Below, piece after piece: positions 18,738 through 26,876 of a stretch of DNA of 64,000 nucleotides. The translations under genes were made by a program, and so were the position numbers. The notes under the pieces were generated by a model. The model had not been told where the DNA came from and made no database searches. It was given only the letters and a program-made list of their open reading frames with translations. Within the stretch, counting starts at the first letter, position 1, and every line of letters begins with the position of its first letter. Source of the DNA: Aquimarina algiphila (GTDB taxonomy: Bacteria > Bacteroidota > Bacteroidia > Flavobacteriales > Flavobacteriaceae); contig NZ_VLNR01000006.1 in NCBI RefSeq assembly GCF_007489275.1, positions 1-64,000 of the forward strand, given 5' to 3'.

Positions 18738-19811
18738 TTAAAAACTATATGTTATTCTAGCTTCAAAAGTAAATGGAGTATCAGGCGTAAAATAAATTCC
18801 TTCTGTTTCAGCTTCTAATTCACCGGTTAACCTAGATGCACCGGCCAACCTTGGATCATTGTATGTTCCTCCAAATATATTTTCTACACCAATACCAAAA
18901 TCGAAGTTTTTCCAGGTATAATTAATTTCTGCATCAGCAACTAAATACTCTTGATTTATATCATAATTAGTGGTAAGCCCATCTTGAAAATATCTATACA
19001 TTATTTTTCCAGAGAAATTTTTATAATTCTCAACACCTATACCTCCTTCGGCAACAAACTCATCATTAAATTGTGTATTATCTCCTTCGTTGAATGATTC
19101 TTTACCCCCAAATACATATCCAATATCGGTATCCAGATATAACCAATCATTAACTTGATATCTACTACTAAAATCTAACCCAGTATTTTTGTTTTTCCCA
19201 TTAAATACTGCGATCTCCTCATCTTCAATATATTCAAACTCTTGATCAAAATTAAGATACCACAATGTTGTATTTAAAGAAATCCTAGAGGACAATTGCC
19301 AATCCATCCCTATATCCAACGCATAAATGCTATTTATTTTTTTTTCTTTCATATTAACAACTGCATCTTGATCAATATTACTTTTAATTCCTATTATTGA
19401 CTTTATGAAAAAATTAAGGTCATCATTCTTTTTATATAGGATACTTAATCCAGGAATAAGTAAAGATTGAAAAGAGGCTTGACTCTCAAAATCTTCATCA
19501 ATATTTCTAAAATAATCTATCTGTACCTCGGGTACTACTTCAAATATTCCAAAATCCATTCCTGTATAATTGATAGTACTTGCTTTATATTGAAGCGTAC
19601 CTGTATTTAATATTTTCATCAACGAATTTGTTGTTAAAGTAGATATACTGGATTGATACTCTATTACTTTGGGTAATTTATCTAGACCTAAAGAAAAATT
19701 TTCCTCCACCCAAGTCTTGGTTCCTTTTTCAACTCTACTATCTTGAGATTGATACTGCGCATGAGTACTCCAATAACATATCAGTATCAATATGAATATA
19801 AGATGTCTCAT
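18738..19811 (-). CDS. Outer-membrane beta-barrel protein, TonB-receptor-like but without a plug domain
   Basis: A 357-residue exported protein with a signal peptide (1-18, ending THAQ). The rest is a series of alternating amphipathic strands ending in an aromatic C-terminus (FEARITYSF), the usual signal of an outer-membrane barrel. The strands resemble the C-terminal part of TonB-dependent receptors (for example WKNFDFGIGVENIFGGTYND), but no plug or carboxypeptidase-like domain precedes them. It is the last gene of the leftward operon, 6 bases after the TPR lipoprotein, and may form a complex with the exported products upstream (inference). Confidence 0.75.
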   Translation of the reverse strand: MRHLIFILILICYWSTHAQYQSQDSRVEKGTKTWVEENFSLGLDKLPKVIEYQSSISTLTTNSLMKILNTGTLQYKASTINYTGMDFGIFEVVPEVQIDYFRNIDEDFESQASFQSLLIPGLSILYKKNDDLNFFIKSIIGIKSNIDQDAVVNMKEKKINSIYALDIGMDWQLSSRISLNTTLWYLNFDQEFEYIEDEEIAVFNGKNKNTGLDFSSRYQVNDWLYLDTDIGYVFGGKESFNEGDNTQFNDEFVAEGGIGVENYKNFSGKIMYRYFQDGLTTNYDINQEYLVADAEINYTWKNFDFGIGVENIFGGTYNDPRLAGASRLTGELEAETEGIYFTPDTPFTFEARITYSF

Positions 19812-19817
19812 ACTCTT

Positions 19818-21107
19818 TTATAATTCTAAAATCTTTTGAGATAGTACAGGTCCTAATTCATAATTGCTTTCTATCAATTCTTTCTTTATTGGATTGATTT
19901 CATCTAGCAATTTATTTGCCTTATAAATCTGAGCAACTTGATAATTAGCCTCTGGCTCAAACGTTTTATCGACAACATATTCTTTTGCGATTTTTAATGC
20001 TTGTTCATGATTTCCTATGAGATTAAGAATATTTGCTTTTAGAATATAGGATTGAGGAGTCGGACGATTGGAAATCTCTTTCTCTGCAATTTGTAGGGCT
20101 ATATCATACTCTTGATATTCTTCTGCTAAAAGTAAAGCGGTATATGTATTATACATATCTCCATACCGCTGATCATTAATTGCTTCAAAATAAGCTTTTA
20201 GATTTTGTTCTTTATCCTCTTTATTTCCTTGGTATTCTGCAATTTCTGCTTTTAATAAAAAGTAGTCAGGACTTTGATGCGTTTCTGCAATTGCTTCAAT
20301 GATTTTTAAAGCTTCTTCTGGATTATATTCATAAGAATATACAATCCATGCAATTCCTTTTTTGGCATAGCTATTTGATGGGTCAATCTGTAATGCCTTT
20401 AAATAATGTTCATATGAATCCCGAATTCTCCCGGCATGACCATAATAATCAGCAAGATTTGTATATGACCACAACATTAACCCTTCCTTCTTACTAGATT
20501 CAGCGATCGTTTTGGCCTTTTCCATATTACGTATTGTAGCATCCAGGTTACCTTGATAATCATTCCATTTTGTTAATCGAATTAAAAAATTATAATCGCT
20601 TTGATCGACAATACCTTCTAAATGTTTTTTTGATTTATCGTACTCCCCTAGTTCCATATAAATATCAAAAAGCACCATTTTTGAAGCCTTATTAGGGTTT
20701 AACATATACGCTCCTTCTGCAGCAGTTTTAGCTTCTCTAAATCGATGTTGAGAAATATAATTACGAGCCAAAGCCAAAAGGTATCCTTCTTTTTTTATAG
20801 CAGCTATTTCTACTGATTTAGTCAGTATTTGTTCTGCTTGCTTGAGATATTTAATATTTCCTGTTGTTTGAAACAAATTTGAGTACACTTGTGCTGCTTT
20901 TCCCATAGCCGAAATCTGCATACTATCTTTTTTGATTTTAGTATTCCAGAATTTAAGTTGCACCAAAGCATCTTTCTGCACTTGATTTTCTTTTTTTTGG
21001 AGATACGCTACATAATCTTTTGAATTGGTAACAGTATTTTCTGATTTTTGACATGAAATGATAATAGTACCCATTATCAACACACAGATAAGGTTTATGA
21101 TTTTCAT
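19818..21107 (-). CDS. TPR-repeat lipoprotein
   Basis: A 429-residue lipoprotein (lipobox IISC, cysteine 19) made almost wholly of tetratricopeptide helices from about residue 60 to 410. Examples are YLKQAEQILTKSVEIAAIKK, ESYEHYLKALQIDPSNSYAKK-type units and SYILKANILNLIGNHEQALK. TPR proteins scaffold complexes. Tight linkage (6 bases) to the barrel gene and its place after two DUF4331-like genes suggest a surface or periplasmic assembly with them (inference). Confidence 0.85.
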   Translation of the reverse strand: MKIINLICVLIMGTIIISCQKSENTVTNSKDYVAYLQKKENQVQKDALVQLKFWNTKIKKDSMQISAMGKAAQVYSNLFQTTGNIKYLKQAEQILTKSVEIAAIKKEGYLLALARNYISQHRFREAKTAAEGAYMLNPNKASKMVLFDIYMELGEYDKSKKHLEGIVDQSDYNFLIRLTKWNDYQGNLDATIRNMEKAKTIAESSKKEGLMLWSYTNLADYYGHAGRIRDSYEHYLKALQIDPSNSYAKKGIAWIVYSYEYNPEEALKIIEAIAETHQSPDYFLLKAEIAEYQGNKEDKEQNLKAYFEAINDQRYGDMYNTYTALLLAEEYQEYDIALQIAEKEISNRPTPQSYILKANILNLIGNHEQALKIAKEYVVDKTFEPEANYQVAQIYKANKLLDEINPIKKELIESNYELGPVLSQKILEL

Positions 21108-21242
21108 CTTGATATTTTTTTAGTCTTTTAATATTGATTTCTATTTTGCTTTTTTATAGAGAGCGGAGTTATTTTTTACTATTAATCTTTTAGTAAAATT
21201 CTTGACTCCGCTCGTAATGGTAAGTAGGAACCATTCTATATA

Positions 21243-21857
21243 CTATATTCCGTGGGGTGCCTCTAAATAAGGAAATGCATCTAATGGTGTTTCACCTGCT
21301 GCACTCACACCATCGGTAACCAAAATAGGCAGATCTGGCGTACCATCATTATTGATGTCCTGACCATTAAATCGGTCTCCGGTTTGTCCACCAAATAATA
21401 GAATTAAAGAAACATCAATCACATCATCTGTTAACGTTCTTCCCGTAAGCACATTAGTCCCATCAAAATAAGTAGTTGGCGCATCGGGTGCTACCTGAAG
21501 TACATCTGAAGCTAATACAGTTGTAAGTGTAGTAATGTCTAAATTAAGAATATTATTCTCATATGTTGCCCCAAAAGCTGAATGTAAACCTGCCAATTGA
21601 GTTTCAAATAAAGATTGAAAAGCCGCTCCTTGTTCTGAAGGTATAGTAACATTAAAGTTATTTTCAATATCAGGCGTCGCACTGAATACGGTATTAATAC
21701 CAGGTCTTCCCATTTGATCTTCCTGAGCAAAAGTTCCTGAAAAATCTAAAGTTGGTTCTACAATTATAATACCTTCATCATCATTGTTACAACTCGTTAG
21801 TCCTATCACTAATAAAAGGGTTGCTGTTATACATTTTATACTATTTATTTTCATCAC
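21243..21857 (-). CDS. DUF4331-like lipoprotein, resembling the C-terminal half of the family
   Basis: A 204-residue lipoprotein (lipobox LTSC, cysteine 23). Its motifs QMGRPGINTVFSATPD, GRTLTDDVIDVSLILLFGG and LDAFPYLEAPHG are those found in the second half of full-length DUF4331 proteins. The first half is encoded by the gene just upstream, 22 bases away, which supports a split into two exported subunits rather than a broken gene, because each part has its own start and signal sequence. The function of DUF4331 is unknown. Confidence 0.78.
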   Translation of the reverse strand: MMKINSIKCITATLLLVIGLTSCNNDDEGIIIVEPTLDFSGTFAQEDQMGRPGINTVFSATPDIENNFNVTIPSEQGAAFQSLFETQLAGLHSAFGATYENNILNLDITTLTTVLASDVLQVAPDAPTTYFDGTNVLTGRTLTDDVIDVSLILLFGGQTGDRFNGQDINNDGTPDLPILVTDGVSAAGETPLDAFPYLEAPHGI

Positions 21858-21879
21858 TTTGTGTTTTAAAAATTTCTAA

Positions 21880-22560
21880 TTATTGTTTTCTTTTAGCTTC
21901 TACCCATGTATTAAACACTTGAATTCCAGTTCCTGCTGGATGACTAAACGTTCCTCCCAAAAGAGCATTTGGTACTTCTACCACTATGGATAAAATATTA
22001 GTTCCATCAAAATCATCATTCCCAGGGTTATTAAATCCGTTAGGAGCCATTCCTCCAATAATTGCGTTAAACTGACTTGAATCAAAAAAGAAAGGATCTT
22101 CTCGTAATCCTGCGAAGTACGAAATTCCGTTAGCAGAGGAGCTAATAGCATTTGCCCCTGTACTAATCTCTACTTGCCCTAAATACTGAGCTTCTTCATT
22201 AATAGTACTATTTAGCCCGGTAACAGACGGTCTATATGGGCCAAAGAAATACATTGTACCATTTCTTGGTATCGCTTGTATGATTAGGTCTTCAACCAAA
22301 TCTCCATCGTTGTCAATGTTTATTTCTACCAATATATTTTCATCAAATTCTGCTGTACTTCCTGGAGCCAATAACCCTTGTACATTAGCCACCAAAACGG
22401 TATTGTCAGAATTCGCTCCTTCAAAAGCGTAAAAATCTGTGATATCTGCAGTAGTCCCACCTACCGCTGGAGCATCTAAATGATCAGCTGCCATTAATAC
22501 TATCCCTATAGAAAGGAGACCGCCAATGATAAATAATTTTGTTTTTTTAATGCGATTCAT
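21880..22560 (-). CDS. DUF4331 family exported protein (N-terminal half)
   Basis: A 226-residue protein with a hydrophobic export signal (about 8-24) followed by the family hallmark AADHLDAPAV and DITDFYAFEG, then a calcium-like DNDGD loop. The family normally exceeds 400 residues. This one stops at about the midpoint (VFNTWVEAKRKQ), and its missing part corresponds to the next gene. It is the first gene of a leftward operon with the lipoprotein half, a TPR lipoprotein and a barrel. Confidence 0.85.
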   Translation of the reverse strand: MNRIKKTKLFIIGGLLSIGIVLMAADHLDAPAVGGTTADITDFYAFEGANSDNTVLVANVQGLLAPGSTAEFDENILVEINIDNDGDLVEDLIIQAIPRNGTMYFFGPYRPSVTGLNSTINEEAQYLGQVEISTGANAISSSANGISYFAGLREDPFFFDSSQFNAIIGGMAPNGFNNPGNDDFDGTNILSIVVEVPNALLGGTFSHPAGTGIQVFNTWVEAKRKQ

Positions 22561-22797
22561 TTTTTTAATTTTAAAAGTTTACGCCCATACATACGAGAAT
22601 ATGTAAAGCTTGGTTTTTTTATCTTTGTTAAACATTTGTTAACAGAAATAAAGTTTTGACTGAATATGAGGTAAACAAGCAGAAACAAAGCAATAAAACA
22701 CTATTTAATAAGTCATTACACATGACAGATTAAGGCAATTTCAATTCTATCCATGCGTTTTATAACCTATCAAAATAGAATTTTATTAAAATAAAAC

Positions 22798-22805
22798 TAA
22801 CTTTG
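22798..22805 (+). promoter_or_regulatory. -7 box for the LETM1-related gene
   Basis: TAACTTTG lies 16 bases before the start codon. A -33 TTG at proper spacing is absent. The leader would be only about 10 bases. Confidence 0.4.
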
Positions 22806-22821
22806 TAACAAACCTTACTCG

Positions 22822-24006
22822 ATGAACCCTTCAACTTCTGGTTGGATAGAAAAATTTTTAAGGAATTTCAATGATCATTATAATTCATCTCCATGGTCAT
22901 TTGATCAATTATATTCTGATTTAAGACAAGTGGGTTTTATTTATGGGACTTCTATTGACACCTTGATTTCAAATGATACTGACATTATATATTCTGAAGA
23001 AGAGAAGACAAAATTGAATTTATTTACTGCATTAGTAGTAACTTATTATGATACTATTGAAAATGCAGATAAAAAGGGGTTTATTGAAGCATTAGTTCAG
23101 TTTTATAACTTTCTGGATACTAAAAAATCGATTTTTTCTTTTGGAAATATGCTTACTTCTAATAAAAGTGAAAAGTTAGAAAAGATTATACACACACGAA
23201 TACAAACTAACGAATCTATTTTTAAGAAGAACTTTAGTCACTTACTTACTAATGCTTTATTATTTATTGATGTATTAGCTTTTGATTATTTCCTGATACA
23301 CGATAAGAATCCATTTGAATATGCTGCACAATTAGAAGAAACGTTAACCAACACTGTTTTTCTGGCCTTGAATTCTAAACAAGAGCAAGATGATTATGAT
23401 AAAATGTTGGTGAAATTGTTTGCTTCGTCAGTTCGATACACTAATATTTCAACAGAAGAGGAGGCTAGCTTTGACTATATAGAACTTGATCCTTATACTG
23501 ATGAAATCGAAAAAAAATATATTGTTGACCTCACCAGTCTTGCCGTTTGGAATGATAGAGAGATCGATAGAGGTGAGCAGAGTTTTTTATCTGCGCTTGG
23601 AGCTGAGCTTCAATTACCAAATACAATAATCAAAGAATCAATAAGTTTGGTTCAGGTTTTTATAAATACTCATAAGGAACATATTTCATTTTTTAACTAC
23701 TCACACCCTGCTTTACATTTCTATCAACAGACTTCTAGAACGGTTAGTGTATTGGTATTAAGGAATAAAAAACGTTTGATTAAGGAAATTACAGAAAGTA
23801 AAGATCTTATGATTTTGCTGGGTCAGTCGACGGTACGTGATTTATCTAAAGAAGAAAAACAACAGGTAAAGAAACAGCTATTGGATATTTGCAAAACTAT
23901 CCCATCATTAGCTATTTTTATTCTTCCCGGTGGTAGTCTTTTATTACCTTTATTGGTCAAGTTCATCCCTCAATTATTACCTTCTGCTTTTAATGAGAAC
24001 AAATAA
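22822..24006 (+). CDS. LETM1-related protein of the flavobacterial biofilm-associated type
   Basis: A 394-residue, mostly helical protein. The C-terminal segment (about 340-390) LSKEEKQQVKKQLLDICKTI followed by PSLAIFILPGGSLLLPLL and KFIPQLLPSAF is the LETM1-like membrane stretch that defines the group. The N-terminal 330 residues contain no motif I recognise. In eukaryotes LETM1 acts in mitochondrial cation exchange, and bacterial relatives have been linked to biofilm phenotypes; neither role can be read from this sequence. It converges on the sigma/membrane operon, with only 4 bases between stops. Confidence 0.75.
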   Translation: MNPSTSGWIEKFLRNFNDHYNSSPWSFDQLYSDLRQVGFIYGTSIDTLISNDTDIIYSEEEKTKLNLFTALVVTYYDTIENADKKGFIEALVQFYNFLDTKKSIFSFGNMLTSNKSEKLEKIIHTRIQTNESIFKKNFSHLLTNALLFIDVLAFDYFLIHDKNPFEYAAQLEETLTNTVFLALNSKQEQDDYDKMLVKLFASSVRYTNISTEEEASFDYIELDPYTDEIEKKYIVDLTSLAVWNDREIDRGEQSFLSALGAELQLPNTIIKESISLVQVFINTHKEHISFFNYSHPALHFYQQTSRTVSVLVLRNKKRLIKEITESKDLMILLGQSTVRDLSKEEKQQVKKQLLDICKTIPSLAIFILPGGSLLLPLLVKFIPQLLPSAFNENK

Positions 24007-24010
24007 TTGA

Positions 24011-24634
24011 CTATACCTCTAATTTTTCAAGTTCTTTATAATTCTTTTTTAACCTACGTGTTAAAATCCCATAAACAACCCTATAAAATAGTATAATAAA
24101 TCCAACAAAAACAGCAATAATAAATATTGTTGTAGCTACAACTAACCATATTGGTGCCTGCTCCTCTATTGATCTATTTTGAAATTCGTCTGTAAAGAAA
24201 ACCATATATGCCATAGTTGCAAGTATAGTCAATGTAAAAAATCCAATATTAACCCAGATATATTGCTTAACTGTTCTTCTTGTTTTAATAATATTCTCCA
24301 TCAAAACTCTAGTAGAATCTGTTGCCTTAATCTTTTTATAATTTAAATAAAAACGTGTTATAAAGTATATCAAAATACAATAAGAAGCGATTGAAGCTAT
24401 CAAAGAAAAAGACCCCATGTCTACTTTTTCTACTTTAGCTTGCATTCCATTTAATTTAAAAATGATATCCAAAGAAGCCCATAATAAAAATTCTAAAATA
24501 CTGATGATAAAAATCCATCTTACAATTGAAGAAGATTTTTTCAAGATCATCTGATAAATTTCAGTATAAGACAATTTTGGAAGTCCATGCTCCCGACTCT
24601 TCCAGTCTTTCTTTAATAATTCTAATTCATCCAT
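24011..24634 (-). CDS. Four-helix membrane protein paired with an ECF sigma factor
   Basis: A 207-residue protein with a short soluble N-terminus (1-35) and four predicted membrane segments at about 39-60, 75-97, 125-147 and 162-188. It starts 4 bases after the sigma gene, in the position of an anti-sigma factor, but has no zinc-binding ZAS or RskA motif. A role in membrane control of the sigma factor is an inference from position. Confidence 0.72.
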   Translation of the reverse strand: MDELELLKKDWKSREHGLPKLSYTEIYQMILKKSSSIVRWIFIISILEFLLWASLDIIFKLNGMQAKVEKVDMGSFSLIASIASYCILIYFITRFYLNYKKIKATDSTRVLMENIIKTRRTVKQYIWVNIGFFTLTILATMAYMVFFTDEFQNRSIEEQAPIWLVVATTIFIIAVFVGFIILFYRVVYGILTRRLKKNYKELEKLEV

Positions 24635-24638
24635 GGGG

Positions 24639-25133
24639 TTACGGATTTAATATTTTTTTCAACTTCGTTTTTACTCTATTCATCTTTACTCGGGCATTTA
24701 CTTCGCTAATACCCATTGTATCAGCTATTTCTCTATATGACTTATCTTCCAGATATAAAAAGACCAAAGCTTTTTCAATATCATTTAATTGTTTTACAGC
24801 AGCATACATCAATTTTAACTGTTGTTCTACCTCATCATCATAATCTTCTGCTTTTATTTTAAAATTCATCGTATCAAGATCAGCAGTCTTAATACTTCGT
24901 TTAGATCTTCGATATAAAGTAATCGCAGTATTAAGTGCTACTCTATACATCCATGTACTAAATTTTGCATCTCCTCTAAACTTAGGATAAGCTTTCCATA
25001 GTTGAATGGTTATCTCTTGAAACAAATCATTATGTGAATCCTGATCACTCGTATATATACGACACACCTTGTGCACAATATTCTGATTTTGCTCAAGATT
25101 GGTTACAAAACTATGTTCTAATTCTTTATTCAC
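24639..25133 (-). CDS. ECF-type RNA polymerase sigma factor
   Basis: A 164-residue sigma-70-family factor. Region 2 carries DLFQEITIQLWKAYPKF and the segment AKFSTWMYRVALNTAITLYR; region 4 carries YREIADTMGISEVNARVKMN as its helix-turn-helix. It is divergent from the NADH dehydrogenase gene and forms an operon with the four-helix membrane protein. It is a different lineage from the sigma factor at 16657, judged by the low similarity of the two. Confidence 0.92.
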   Translation of the reverse strand: MNKELEHSFVTNLEQNQNIVHKVCRIYTSDQDSHNDLFQEITIQLWKAYPKFRGDAKFSTWMYRVALNTAITLYRRSKRSIKTADLDTMNFKIKAEDYDDEVEQQLKLMYAAVKQLNDIEKALVFLYLEDKSYREIADTMGISEVNARVKMNRVKTKLKKILNP

Positions 25134-25223
25134 TTCGGCTAGTTACATCTTATATGTAGTCAAGAAAACATTTATGTTACATAAAAATAAATAATATCAT
25201 AATTTTAGTTACAAAAATCAACA

Positions 25224-25259
25224 TTTGATAGGGTATATAACTTTATCATTTTATCTTTG
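25224..25259 (+). promoter_or_regulatory. Promoter of the NADH dehydrogenase gene
   Basis: TTTG at 25224-25227 and TATCTTTG at 25252-25259 give a -33/-7 pair (24-base spacer). The -7 box lies inside the longer open frame that begins at 25225, so the real start must be the ATG at 25279. Confidence 0.5.
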
Positions 25260-25278
25260 TAAAACAACACAAGATAGT

Positions 25279-26574
25279 ATGAATATCCCTTACACTAATT
25301 TACCCAGATTAGTAATTATTGGCGGTGGTTTTGCCGGAGTTGCATTGGCAAGAAATATGATAAAAGAAGATGTCCAATTAGTCTTATTAGACAGACATAA
25401 CTACCACACTTTTCAACCTTTACTTTATCAGGTATCTACATCTTCATTAGAACCAGATTCTATTGCTTATCCACTTCGTAAAATTGTAAAAAAAGGTAAA
25501 AATACTTTTTTTAGAATGGCAGAAGTTATGTCTATAGACCCTAAAACTCAACACGTAAATACTAATATCGGTAATATATCATATGATTATCTTGTAATTG
25601 CAACAGGTGCTAGAACAAACTTCTTTGGTAATACAACCATAGAAAGTAATGCCATGCGCATGAAAAACTTACCGCAAGCGCTTAATTTGCGAAGTTTAAT
25701 GCTTGAAAATCTTGAACAAGCGGTTATTACTACAGATACCGAAAAGAGGAAAGAATTATTAAGTTTTGTATTGGCCGGAGCAGGTCCTACTGGAGTTGAG
25801 TTAGCAGGAGGAATTGCAGAACTAAAACTGAATGTCCTACCCAAAGATTATCCTGATATGGACTTTGACGATATGGAAATTCATTTAATAGAAGGCGCTT
25901 CCCGTATCTTACCTCCTATGAGTGAAAATGCTTCAGAAAAAGCCACAAAATTCTTAGAAAAAATAGGAGTACATATTCATACAAACACTCAGGTACAAAA
26001 CTACGAGAACAATCTTGTAACCACCAATACAGATCTTTCTCTAAAAACCGCAACCTTTATTTGGTCTGCCGGAGTAACAGGAGCTCCTGTATCTGGTATA
26101 AATGCTGAATCTCTAATTCCAAGGGCTAACCGTTATAAAGTAAATGAGTATAATCAAATCGATGGGTATGATACTATTTTTGCCATTGGAGATATCTCTG
26201 TAATGGAAACCGAAGGTTACCCTAAAGGGCATCCTATGGTGGCTCAACCGGCTATTCAACAGGGAAAACACCTGGCGAAAAACTTAAAACGTCACTTAAA
26301 AAACAAACCCATGATTCCTTTCAAATATTTTGATAAAGGATCTATGGCTACTATTGGCCGCAATAAAGCGGTAGTAGATCTTGGAAAATTTAGATTTGGT
26401 GGTTTCTTCGCATGGTTTATCTGGATGTTTATTCATTTATGGTTTTTGGTAGGATTTAGAAATCGTTTTGTTACTTTTTTTAATTGGGTATACAACTATA
26501 TTAATTATGACAAAGCGGCTCGACTTATTGTAAGGCCTTTTAAGAATAAGGATTATACAAGAGAGAGTGTATAA
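25279..26574 (+). CDS. ndh: Type II NADH dehydrogenase (NAD(P)/FAD-dependent oxidoreductase)
   Basis: A 431-residue flavoprotein from the ATG at 25279. The FAD-binding motif VIIGGGFAGVALAR is near residue 10, the second dinucleotide motif LAGAGPTGVELAGGIAEL near 165, and the late FAD motif IFAIGDIS near 300. The C-terminal part has the hydrophobic stretch FGGFFAWFIWMFIHLWFLVG, which anchors NDH-2 proteins to the membrane. It passes electrons from NADH to quinone without pumping protons. A longer frame starting at 25225 is rejected because a promoter lies within it. Confidence 0.9.
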   Translation: MNIPYTNLPRLVIIGGGFAGVALARNMIKEDVQLVLLDRHNYHTFQPLLYQVSTSSLEPDSIAYPLRKIVKKGKNTFFRMAEVMSIDPKTQHVNTNIGNISYDYLVIATGARTNFFGNTTIESNAMRMKNLPQALNLRSLMLENLEQAVITTDTEKRKELLSFVLAGAGPTGVELAGGIAELKLNVLPKDYPDMDFDDMEIHLIEGASRILPPMSENASEKATKFLEKIGVHIHTNTQVQNYENNLVTTNTDLSLKTATFIWSAGVTGAPVSGINAESLIPRANRYKVNEYNQIDGYDTIFAIGDISVMETEGYPKGHPMVAQPAIQQGKHLAKNLKRHLKNKPMIPFKYFDKGSMATIGRNKAVVDLGKFRFGGFFAWFIWMFIHLWFLVGFRNRFVTFFNWVYNYINYDKAARLIVRPFKNKDYTRESV

Positions 26575-26669
26575 CTCTTGTTACCTACATCTGGTTTCTA
26601 AAAGAGTAAATGGATTTATCCAAAGATTTATCCATCTCTAACAGAAAGTGATCATCATTATTTTTAGCT

Positions 26670-26712
26670 CTTTCTCTAATCCTTTCTTTATTAGAGAAAG
26701 TCATTTTTTGAC
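26670..26712 (+). terminator. Terminator after the NADH dehydrogenase gene
   Basis: An 11-bp perfect stem (CTTTCTCTAAT / ATTAGAGAAAG) with a 9-base loop is followed by TCATTTTTTG. It is 95 bases past the stop. Confidence 0.7.
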
Positions 26713-26876
26713 TATCTATAAAATATGCTAAAACAATTATTAGGATAATGTAGTTCAAAAGCTTTTTCTATAAAATTTACAGTTCATCTTTTACTTTCTA
26801 CAATTGGGTAATATTCAATTCTGTTTTCTAATGACATATTAGACTTTTGATCTATCAATCAAAACATAATATGTAA

